NCBI GenBank assembly: GCA_026389255.1 | Contig: JAPLIF010000076.1 | Coordinates: 1-5,461, forward strand | DNA: 5,461 bases | Origin: Cyanobacteriota bacterium | GTDB lineage: Bacteria > Cyanobacteriota > Cyanobacteriia > PCC-6307 > Cyanobiaceae | Direction of reading: 5' to 3' | Made by a program: the position numbers and the translations under genes | Notes under the pieces: generated by a model | Seen by the model: the letters and a program-made list of their open reading frames with translations, nothing else | Database searches by the model: none | Told to the model about the DNA's origin: nothing | Part shown: positions 1 to 5,461 of the stretch, piece by piece | How the letters are laid out: the number at the start of each line of letters is the position of its first letter | Position numbering within the stretch: the first letter of the stretch is position 1

Positions 1-1196
1 GCCTTGTCCAGGGCCTCGCCCAGCAGCGCTTCCTCCCCTGGGGTGGCCTCACGGCCCTGTTGGTCGACGAAAAAGGAGGTGGCCAATTCGAGCGGCGAGC
101 GGGCCTGGCGGATGGTCTGGCTGCGTTGGCTGGCGCTGGAGCGTTGCACCTCGGGGGGCTGGTGCCGCAACTCGACAGCATGGGGAAAGCGTTCCCGCAG
201 CCGGGCCATGGCCTGCAGGGGCAACGTTTCATCGGTGAGGATTGCCCGCACCCGCGCCTGGCGGGCCCCCTCGTAGGCGGGATCACGACAGAGGGCCTCC
301 AGGGGGCCTTCGAGGGTCTGGAGGGGCCGGCCCACCCCCAGGGGCACCAGTTCGACGCTGGGGCAGCCATCGGCGGCCAGGTGCACCAGCCGCACCGACT
401 TGCGCTGGCGCTCTTCGGAAAAGGAATAGGGCAACGGGGTGCCGCTATAAGCCAGGCGGGGACCATCCAGTTGCTGGGAGCCGTGCAGGTGGCCGAGGGC
501 CACGTAATCGAAGCCGGCGAAGGCGTCCACCCTGACCCGATCCAGCTGGCCGATGCTCAGCTCCCGCTCTGAATCGGAGGTTTGGCCGCCGGCCACAAAG
601 GCGTGGGCCACCAGCACCGAGCGCAGGCCGCCTCGGGTGGCCAAATCTCGCCGGATGGCCTCCAGGGCCCACCGGGTGACACCCTCGTGGCTGAGGCGCC
701 CACCGGCCCCTGCCTCCGTCCCCGCCTCAGTCCCCAGCGCCCCCTGCTGCTCCGGCCCGTCCTGCCGCAGCAAGGGCCCATGGACGCTGGGTTCGAGGTA
801 GGGCAGCGGATAGACCGCCACCACCTGGCCCCCATCCTTGGGCTGGACCAATACCGGCTCCTGAAGTCGCCCCACATCCCCCCGGATCGTCACCCCCAGG
901 GCCGACAGCAACGGGTCGTACACCGAAACCCGCACATGGGAGTCGTGGTTGCCAGCGATGGCGACCACGGCGATGTCGGCACGGCGCAGGCGGGCGAGGG
1001 TGGCGGTGAACAGCTGGACCGCCTCGGCGGGGGGAATGGCGCGGTCGTAGAGATCGCCGGCGATCACCACCAAATCGACGGCGTTGTCCACCGCCAGATC
1101 GACGATCCGATCCAGGACCTCGGCCTGCTCATCGAGCAGGGAAGCGCCATGGAAACTGCGGCCCAGGTGCCAATCGGAGGTGTGGAGCAACCGCAT
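1..1196 (-). CDS. sbcD: Exonuclease subunit SbcD (C-terminus cut by window edge)
   Basis: This is the nuclease subunit of the SbcCD complex (Mre11 family), a Mn-dependent cytoplasmic nuclease that opens hairpins and processes DNA ends with the ATPase SbcC. The frame is open for 398 codons up to the left edge, so the stop lies outside. All phosphoesterase motifs are present: TSDWHLGR with D8 and H10, GDLYDR with D48, GNHDSH with N83-H84-D85, a lone His at 198 (VAHAF), and GHLH at 235-238. E. coli SbcD is about 400 residues, so only a short tail should be missing. The ATG at 1194-1196 is the first possible start, because an in-frame TAA lies four codons upstream (1206-1208); no clear ribosome binding site precedes it. 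A low-complexity Gly/Glu/Ala/Thr segment at about residues 147-166 lies between the motifs and contains a 12-bp tandem repeat. The gene is divergent from the small membrane protein gene at 1266. A partner sbcC could follow beyond the window but is not visible. The family call is very secure. Confidence 0.95.
   Translation of the reverse strand, partial: MRLLHTSDWHLGRSFHGASLLDEQAEVLDRIVDLAVDNAVDLVVIAGDLYDRAIPPAEAVQLFTATLARLRRADIAVVAIAGNHDSHVRVSVYDPLLSALGVTIRGDVGRLQEPVLVQPKDGGQVVAVYPLPYLEPSVHGPLLRQDGPEQQGALGTEAGTEAGAGGRLSHEGVTRWALEAIRRDLATRGGLRSVLVAHAFVAGGQTSDSERELSIGQLDRVRVDAFAGFDYVALGHLHGSQQLDGPRLAYSGTPLPYSFSEERQRKSVRLVHLAADGCPSVELVPLGVGRPLQTLEGPLEALCRDPAYEGARQARVRAILTDETLPLQAMARLRERFPHAVELRHQPPEVQRSSASQRSQTIRQARSPLELATSFFVDQQGREATPGEEALLGEALDK
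711..734. repeat. 12-bp imperfect tandem repeat inside sbcD
   Basis: Two adjacent 12-base units read TGCCTCCGTCCC and CGCCTCAGTCCC on the plus strand, differing at two positions. On the coding (minus) strand they encode a repeated Gly-Thr-Glu-Ala within the low-complexity insert of SbcD. The unit is a multiple of three, so a change in copy number would keep the frame. Confidence 0.6.
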
Positions 1197-1265
1197 GGCC
1201 GAAGGTTAAACCCCGACGAAAGCGATAACAAAAGCGGGGCCTCCGGCAGGAACGGAGCCAACACA
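1197..1265. promoter_or_regulatory. Divergent intergenic region, sbcD / small membrane protein
   Basis: These 69 bases separate the divergent starts of sbcD and the small membrane protein gene, so promoters for one or both should lie here or overlap the gene starts. I see only weak candidates. On the plus strand there is a GATAAC box at 1224-1229 with no matching -35 element. On the minus strand there is TTTAAC at 1205-1210 with a poor TTTTGT 17 bases upstream. The assignment rests on gene layout rather than on a convincing promoter motif. Confidence 0.3.
1254..1257 (+). promoter_or_regulatory. Ribosome binding site deciding the small ORF start
   Basis: GGAG lies 8 bases before the ATG at 1266. 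It favours that start over the alternative in-frame ATG at 1302, which lacks a comparable motif. It also argues against the long upstream open extension of the same frame, which runs antisense through sbcD. Confidence 0.5.
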
Positions 1266-1529
1266 ATGGGCCCCAACCAAGGGCGCCCAGGCCCGAACAA
1301 GATGGGAAGCCAACGCAGACCCGACTTGCCACCCCCCAGCGAACTCTTTGTCAACTTGATGCTCGGCTTCCTCGGCATGGGCTATGTCGTTTATGCCCGC
1401 AAAACGGGCCACACCCTGGCCCTCGCCTGTGGGGTGCTGATGATGGTGTTTCCCTATTTCATTGCTGGGGTCTGGCCCCAGCTGGCGATCGGCAGCCTAT
1501 TGGCGCTGCTGCCCTGGCTGCTGCGCTGA
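1266..1529 (+). CDS. Small multi-pass membrane protein, unknown function
   Basis: This is an 87-residue protein that I cannot assign a function. The first 25 residues are polar and rich in Pro, Gly, Asn and Arg. A hydrophobic segment follows at about 27-44, ending in GYVVYARK, then a second at about 50-68 with MMVFPYF, and a third at about 70-86, where the protein ends. This pattern (a Gly-Tyr-x-x-Tyr-x-Arg-Lys junction, a short loop, then a hydrophobic pair containing PYF) resembles a family of very short bacterial membrane proteins sometimes labelled amino acid transport protein; I give that resemblance from memory and do not endorse the label. A GGAG motif 8 bases upstream supports the ATG at 1266. 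A second ATG at 1302 would give 75 residues and remove most of the polar leader. The gene stands alone on the plus strand, divergent from sbcD and convergent with chpX (38 bases between the stops). Good hydrophobic periodicity and a ribosome binding site make it likely real. Confidence 0.7.
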   Translation: MGPNQGRPGPNKMGSQRRPDLPPPSELFVNLMLGFLGMGYVVYARKTGHTLALACGVLMMVFPYFIAGVWPQLAIGSLLALLPWLLR

Positions 1530-1567
1530 GGCAACGGGTGCCCCAAGCTCGCCCAGCCAGGGAGCGC
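1503..1567. terminator. Candidate terminator hairpin between convergent genes
   Basis: CCCTGGCTG at 1512-1520 is a perfect inverted match to CAGCCAGGG at 1554-1562. The stem can be extended by GCGCT (1503-1507) pairing with AGCGC (1563-1567) if four bases (1508-1511) bulge out. The 33-base loop holds a further small hairpin, GGCA/TGCC at 1530-1533 and 1539-1542. The structure lies directly after the chpX stop and spans the 3' end of the small membrane protein gene, where a shared terminator would be expected. No T-run follows on either strand, so it is not a canonical intrinsic terminator. It may instead be a 3'-end stabiliser or chance. Confidence 0.35.
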
Positions 1568-2881
1568 TCAGCGGTAGTTGGGGTCCTGGATGGCATCAAG
1601 ACGGGCTTCAGGCCTGAGAAAGCGATCCATCTGTTCTTCAAAGAAGCGGCGATTGGCCAGCAGATGGTCGGGATCGGGGTCGTCGAGGGGATGGTGCAAC
1701 ACGGCCCGCAGGGCCTGGAGCACGGCGGAGGTGACGTTATACATAGAGCGCTGGAAAGTAACCCCTAATTGAATCAGCTTGTCGTGGTCACCGCGCCGTT
1801 GCACGGCATAATCCGCTTCCAAATAGGGGGGTAGAAAATGCAGCATGTCCTGCATCAAGAGGGTGGGGTGGATTCCGGCCGAGCCGACGGGGAAGAGGTC
1901 GGCGTAGAGAATGCCGTAATGGAAATCAGCCTGGTTCTCCGGAATCTGGTGGGCCTGGGCGTTATAGCTCTGGGTGCCGCGAAAAGGCGTACCGCGATAG
2001 AAGACCGCTTCGACATAGGGGAGAGCCGCCTCATGTAACCAGGTCATGCCCTCAGCCTTGGGCACAATCTCAAACCACTCGCCAGCGATTTGCACCTGGT
2101 GATAGATGGGCTGGCCGGCCACCGCAAAGATGCCGTTGACCAGAAACTCCATCGCCTGCTGGACGCTGGTCAGGGCACCCTCATCATAAAGATCGGACAT
2201 TTCAAAGAACACCGGCGCCATCACCTCCCAGAACAGGCCCAGATTGGCGTAATAGCTGAGTTGCTTCACCTTCTCGAGGAACATCTCCGGGAAGACCTGA
2301 TGGAGCCCCAGCATGAGCGGATTGTTACGGAAATAGGCCTTGATCGCCCGATCGGCATTGGCGCGATAGGCCTCCGAATCGAGATACTCATTGAATTTCC
2401 CCCCCATCCCCTGGTGCCAGAACATGGCCTGCATGCAGGCCTCGGCAAACTCCATGTTGATGCGGTCATGCCAGAGATGATGCAGCAGCTTGGGCATGGC
2501 CCCGGTTTCCCCCGTCTCCATGAACTCCAGCAGCTCGGGATGGGCCGTGGCCGCTCCGCGCCAAACCCTGAGGCTGGAGCCATCACCGGCATAGGTATTG
2601 GGCCGATCCAGATACTCCTGGGGCAAGAAGTACTTGAAGGCCGGCAGCGGTTCAAGAAACACCTGCTCAGCGATATAAAGCAGATCGCGCCAATAGAAAT
2701 CCATCGGCACCGCATAGGCCTTGTAGATGCCGATGATCTGCTTGAGGTTCTCCGGCGTGTCCGGCAGCATCGAACCGCCGGCCTCCAGCCGGTGGATGAT
2801 GTCGGCAAAACGATGTTGGGAGGGCGGAATGGGCCCGGGGGCCTGGGCGGTGGGCGGCTCGATGAGGGTGGGGGAAGTCAT
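1568..2881 (-). CDS. chpX: CO2 hydration protein ChpX (CupB)
   Basis: This 437-residue protein belongs to the cyanobacterial CO2 hydration (Chp/Cup) family. It binds the distal membrane arm of a specialised NDH-1 complex on the thylakoid and is thought to turn CO2 into bicarbonate in a redox- and proton-coupled way, supplying the carbon-concentrating mechanism. Recognisable segments are SMLPDTPENLKQIIGIYKAY (38-57), HHLWHDRINMEFAEACMQAM (134-153), YVEAVFYRGTPFRGTQSYNAQ (289-309, an extended match to the family) and GIHPTLLMQDMLHFLPPYL (336-354). The His/Arg-rich 134-140 segment corresponds, as I recall the structural work on CupA, to the region proposed to hold a zinc site. The FLPQEYLD (85-92) and NTYAGDGSSLRVW (95-107) segment resembles ChpX/CupB more than CupA/ChpY, and no cupS gene follows. 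Its ATG overlaps the ndhD stop as ATGA, which implies translational coupling; a GAGG lies 10 bases upstream. It is the last gene of the ndhF-ndhD-chpX block. Family call is very secure; the X versus Y subtype is less so. Confidence 0.93.
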   Translation of the reverse strand: MTSPTLIEPPTAQAPGPIPPSQHRFADIIHRLEAGGSMLPDTPENLKQIIGIYKAYAVPMDFYWRDLLYIAEQVFLEPLPAFKYFLPQEYLDRPNTYAGDGSSLRVWRGAATAHPELLEFMETGETGAMPKLLHHLWHDRINMEFAEACMQAMFWHQGMGGKFNEYLDSEAYRANADRAIKAYFRNNPLMLGLHQVFPEMFLEKVKQLSYYANLGLFWEVMAPVFFEMSDLYDEGALTSVQQAMEFLVNGIFAVAGQPIYHQVQIAGEWFEIVPKAEGMTWLHEAALPYVEAVFYRGTPFRGTQSYNAQAHQIPENQADFHYGILYADLFPVGSAGIHPTLLMQDMLHFLPPYLEADYAVQRRGDHDKLIQLGVTFQRSMYNVTSAVLQALRAVLHHPLDDPDPDHLLANRRFFEEQMDRFLRPEARLDAIQDPNYR

Positions 2882-4404
2882 GAATCCAGAACCTCGAAGG
2901 TGGGGGCAGCGTTGGCAGCAGAAGCAGGGGAAGAAAGGGTCCAGGCGGCCGGGGCCAGGGGGCGCAGGGCCAGGGAGGCGGTGGTGGTTTCACTCCAACC
3001 GGTGAGGGCCCGGGGCCAGAGGCCCGTGGCCACCACCAGGCCCGCCAGCAACAGCAGCGGGGCCCGCTCGGCCCAGCTGGTGAGGGGCCAATCGGCGCGC
3101 TGGTTATCAAGTCGCCCGAAGCCGACGCGGTTGAACAGCCGCACCGCATAGACCGCCGTCAGACCCGAGGCCACCAGGGCCACCAGGGTGGCCTGGGGGA
3201 AGGCGCTCCAGCTGCCCACAAAAACCAGCAGCTCGGCGGGAAAGGCGGCCAGGCCCGGAATGCCCGCGGCGGCCATCAGGGCCAACAGCAGCAGGGCCAG
3301 GGTCAAGGGCAGACCCCGCAAGGGGTTCATCAAGCCGGAAAGCTCGGCGATGGTGCTGGTGCCGGTCTTGCGTTCGATCAGTCCCACACAGGCGAACAGC
3401 AGGGCCACGATCAGGCCGTGGGCCAGCATCTGGGCGACCGATCCCTGCAGGCTCAAGGGCGTGGCCGCCGCCAATCCCAGCACCAGCAGACCCATGTGCC
3501 CCAGGGAGCTGTAGGCCATCAGGCGGCGGATCTCCCCCTGGCCGATGGCATTGAGGGCCCCGTAGATGGCACTCAGGGCGCCAGCCGCCGCGATCCAGGG
3601 CGACCAGGCCACCCAGGTGTCGCCCAGAAAGCCCACCCCAAAGCGCAGCAGGCCATAGGCCCCGAGTTTGGAGACCACACCGCTGAGCAGCATGACCACG
3701 GGAATGGGGGACTCGGCGTAGGTGAAGGGCTGCCAGCCATGCAAGGGGGCGATCGGCAACTTGAGGCCGCAGGCCACCAGCAGCAACGCCAGGATCCAGC
3801 GGCTTTGTCCGGCACTGAGCTGGGCCTGGGCCAGGGCCCCGTAGCTGAAATCGACGCCGTTGCCGTTGAACCACCCCAGGGCCAGCACGGCGGCCAGCAG
3901 GCACAACCCGGAGACGGCGCCATAGAGAAGAAAGCGGATCGCGGCCCCAGCCCGCTGCGCGCCGCCCCAGATCGCCACCAACAAAGTGGTGGGTATCAAC
4001 ACCAACTCAAAGGCCAGCACAAACAGCAGGGCGTTGCGGGCCAGGAAGGCCCCCACCACCCCCAGGTTGGTGGCCAGCAGCAGGCAGAAGAACAGGCGGG
4101 GGCGGCTTTGGTCGATGGGGGTGACAACAATCGCCAAGGTGGTCAACAGGGCGGCCAGCAGCACCAGCGGCAGGCTCAAACCGTCCAGGCCCAGATCCAG
4201 GGTCAACCCTAGTTTCGGCAGCCAGGCCTGGTGCAGGTCGCTGGGGGGATGGCGCCAGCAGAGCAGCCCCAGCAGCAATTGCAGCAGCGGTGCCCCGGCG
4301 GCCACCAAGCGCAGCAGGCCCGGCCGCTGCTGGGGCAGCAGGGGCAGCAGCAGCGCTAGGGCCAGGGCGATGCCGGGGATCATCAACAGCAGGGGAGCGG
4401 TCAT
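2878..4404 (-). CDS. ndhD4: NDH-1 subunit NdhD, CO2-uptake paralogue (NdhD4 type)
   Basis: This 508-residue antiporter-like membrane subunit is homologous to NuoM/NdhD. In the CO2-uptake form of NDH-1 it replaces NdhD1/2 and pumps protons next to NdhF. Numbering from the ATG at 4404, the expected charged channel residues are present: E133 (FELVLIP), K215 before the broken helix (CGLKLPIAPLHGW, H222), K246 (VVSKLGAYGLLRF) and E391 near the distal helix (PGLAAFPAELL). The hydrophobic profile fits the usual 14 or so membrane helices. The canonical HGWLPDAH motif reads HGWQPFTYAE, a departure I associate with the CO2-uptake paralogues. The D4 rather than D3 label is inferred from the ChpX/CupB-like neighbour. 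A GTG at 4413 would add three residues; I prefer the ATG because a weak GAG lies 8 bases upstream and the GTG has nothing comparable. The stop overlaps the chpX start by four bases, and the end of ndhF lies 47 bases upstream. Confidence 0.9.
   Translation of the reverse strand: MTAPLLLMIPGIALALALLLPLLPQQRPGLLRLVAAGAPLLQLLLGLLCWRHPPSDLHQAWLPKLGLTLDLGLDGLSLPLVLLAALLTTLAIVVTPIDQSRPRLFFCLLLATNLGVVGAFLARNALLFVLAFELVLIPTTLLVAIWGGAQRAGAAIRFLLYGAVSGLCLLAAVLALGWFNGNGVDFSYGALAQAQLSAGQSRWILALLLVACGLKLPIAPLHGWQPFTYAESPIPVVMLLSGVVSKLGAYGLLRFGVGFLGDTWVAWSPWIAAAGALSAIYGALNAIGQGEIRRLMAYSSLGHMGLLVLGLAAATPLSLQGSVAQMLAHGLIVALLFACVGLIERKTGTSTIAELSGLMNPLRGLPLTLALLLLALMAAAGIPGLAAFPAELLVFVGSWSAFPQATLVALVASGLTAVYAVRLFNRVGFGRLDNQRADWPLTSWAERAPLLLLAGLVVATGLWPRALTGWSETTTASLALRPLAPAAWTLSSPASAANAAPTFEVLDS
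2892..2895 (-). promoter_or_regulatory. Ribosome binding site for chpX inside ndhD
   Basis: GAGG on the minus strand, 10 bases before the chpX ATG and within the last codons of ndhD. Together with the ATGA overlap it supports the chosen start and allows re-initiation by ribosomes finishing ndhD. Confidence 0.4.
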
Positions 4405-4451
4405 CGGCGTCACTCAGGAGTCGATCGGGAAAGGGTTGTGGTCAAGGCAGA

Positions 4452-5461
4452 TCAGGGGCGGGCCACCAGCAACCAGGCGGCCATCACCAACACCCCAAGC
4501 AGCAGCGTCAGCGCATATCCCTGGGAGCGGCCTGAGGTGGTGAAGCTGAGGCGCCGGGCCCCGGCCAAGGCGGCCCCGCCGGAGGAGCCACTGAAGCCAT
4601 CAATCACGCGCAGCTCCGACCAGGCCGCCAAGCGGGATAGGCCCAGCACCACCGCCACAACGGTGCGGTGATAAAAACGCTCGGTTTGCATGTCGTGGGC
4701 CAGCCAGTCCTGCAGACCGCCCAGGGAGGGAATCGGCCGGGCCAAGGGCCTGTCCCCCAGATAGAGGCCTGCCGACACTCCGATCCCCACCAGGGTGGAA
4801 AGCAACAGGGGCCAGGCCATGGCTCCCCATCCCGGCAAGGGGGTGGGGGCCAGCACCCCGAGGTGCACCAGCAGGACGGGCAGGTGCAGTACCAGGCCGG
4901 ACAGCAACAGGGTCGGCAGGAACATCAGCCACAACACCTCCGGCGAGCGCTGGCTGAAGGGGGTGGTCGTGCCGCCCCAGATCAGGGCGAACACCCGGAC
5001 CAAGCCAGCGCTGATGAGAGTGTTGCTGAGCAGCACCAGGGCCGTCAGCAGCACTGGGGACGTGCTTTGGGTCGTCAGGGTCAGCAATTCGCCCAGGGCG
5101 GCGAACCCCGCAAAGGGAGGTAGGCCCATCAAACCGGCGGCACCGGTCAAAAAGGCGAGGCCCATCAGGGGGCGGCGCCCCCAGAGCCCGCCGAGTTGGT
5201 TGAGGTTCTGGCTGACATTGCCGATCAGAATGGTGCCGATCGCCATCAGGATCAGGGCCATCGGCAGGGGGTAGACGAGCAGCAGGTGGTCGGCGACCTC
5301 CCGGCCCCCCAGACCCACCGCCATGAACAGAAACCCAAGCCAGCTGCTCACCAAAAAGGAGAGGGCCCGCTTGACATCGATCTGGGCCAGGGCAATCAAC
5401 GACGCCACCAGGGCCGTGGTGCCACCGACGGCGACCAGCACGGCCTGCACCAAGGGGCTGA
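4452..5461 (-). CDS. ndhF4: NDH-1 subunit NdhF, CO2-uptake paralogue (N-terminus outside window)
   Basis: This is the C-terminal 335 complete codons of a NuoL/NdhF antiporter-like subunit, the distal proton-pumping subunit of NDH-1; the frame continues past the right edge. A TTG at 5451-5453 could be mistaken for a start, but the codons before it (Ser-Pro) remain in frame and TTALVASLIALAQIDVKR at partial residues 14-31 is the middle of the NuoL family, with the conserved channel lysine at 30. Roughly 300 N-terminal residues are therefore missing. The segment QLGGLWGRRPLMGLAFLTGA (88-107) and the MGLPPFAGFAALGELLTL stretch (111-128) are typical of NdhF3/NdhF4. The helix matching NuoL HAFFKALLFL reads YPLPMALILM (63-72), so the usual lysine is a methionine. 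After an extended C-terminal region (LQDWLAHDMQTERFYHR, 249-265) the protein ends in one last membrane helix (about 315-332). It is the first visible gene of the operon with ndhD and chpX. F4 rather than F3 is inferred from the chpX subtype. Confidence 0.9.
   Translation of the reverse strand, partial: SPLVQAVLVAVGGTTALVASLIALAQIDVKRALSFLVSSWLGFLFMAVGLGGREVADHLLLVYPLPMALILMAIGTILIGNVSQNLNQLGGLWGRRPLMGLAFLTGAAGLMGLPPFAGFAALGELLTLTTQSTSPVLLTALVLLSNTLISAGLVRVFALIWGGTTTPFSQRSPEVLWLMFLPTLLLSGLVLHLPVLLVHLGVLAPTPLPGWGAMAWPLLLSTLVGIGVSAGLYLGDRPLARPIPSLGGLQDWLAHDMQTERFYHRTVVAVVLGLSRLAAWSELRVIDGFSGSSGGAALAGARRLSFTTSGRSQGYALTLLLGVLVMAAWLLVARP

Noticed and set aside
60..572. 170-codon plus-strand open frame opposite sbcD
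   Set aside because: It is antisense to conserved parts of SbcD, including the GHLH motif, and has no recognisable family or ribosome binding site.
1211..1239. CCCCG / CGGGG inverted repeat in the divergent region as an operator
   Set aside because: Only five pairs around a 19-base spacer in GC-rich DNA; expected by chance.
582..1265. Plus-strand open frame continuous with the small membrane protein, giving a 315-residue protein
   Set aside because: This part runs antisense to sbcD, which has complete family motifs; the upstream residues show no domain. The ribosome binding site at 1254-1257 supports the short form starting at 1266.
2090..3151. 353-codon plus-strand open frame across chpX and the end of ndhD
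   Set aside because: It lies antisense to two well-recognised genes; its Gly/His/Arg/Leu-rich translation is what a GC-rich gene gives on its opposite strand.
3418..4212. 264-codon plus-strand open frame opposite ndhD
   Set aside because: The translation is a Gln/Gly/His-rich shadow of the Leu/Ala/Pro codons of ndhD, with no domain.
5451..5453. TTG as the start of a 333-residue protein
   Set aside because: The protein would begin in the middle of the NuoL/NdhF fold, and the frame stays open upstream to the window edge; this is an internal leucine of ndhF.

Overview
The window is GC-rich and reads as a cyanobacterial chromosome, most likely an alpha-cyanobacterium of the Synechococcus/Cyanobium type. 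That assignment is an inference. It rests on a CO2-uptake NDH-1 gene set (ndhF-ndhD-chpX), which is confined to cyanobacteria, on the high GC, and on my not finding a single copy of the HIP1 octamer (GCGATCGC) common in many freshwater cyanobacteria.

Layout: the minus strand from the right edge down to 1568 carries a three-gene block read right to left. It begins with the C-terminal half of an NdhF paralogue (4452 to beyond 5461, 5' end outside the window), then a complete NdhD paralogue (2878-4404), then a complete CO2 hydration protein ChpX/CupB (1568-2881). NdhD and ChpX overlap by four bases (ATGA), and NdhF and NdhD are less than 50 bases apart, so this is very probably one operon. Facing it on the plus strand is a small 87-residue membrane protein of unknown function (1266-1529). 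The two genes converge over a short region with a 9-bp perfect inverted repeat that may end transcription. To the left, divergent from the small gene, is a nearly complete sbcD (minus strand, start 1196), the nuclease subunit of the SbcCD DNA repair complex, cut by the left edge just before its stop.

How the genes work together: NdhF and NdhD are antiporter-like membrane subunits that form the distal end of a specialised NDH-1 complex. ChpX sits on that end and is thought to convert CO2 to bicarbonate, coupled to electron flow and proton pumping, which supplies inorganic carbon for the carboxysome. The sequence of the hydration protein and the absence of a cupS gene next to it point to the constitutive NDH-1MS' (NdhD4/NdhF4/CupB) form rather than the inducible NDH-1MS form. 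The sbcD gene and the small membrane protein have no evident link to carbon uptake.

I found no RNA genes, mobile elements or CRISPR arrays, and no stretch over 300 bases without a gene. The operon is a known system. The less explained parts are the small membrane protein, the structure between it and chpX, and the repeat-derived insert in SbcD.
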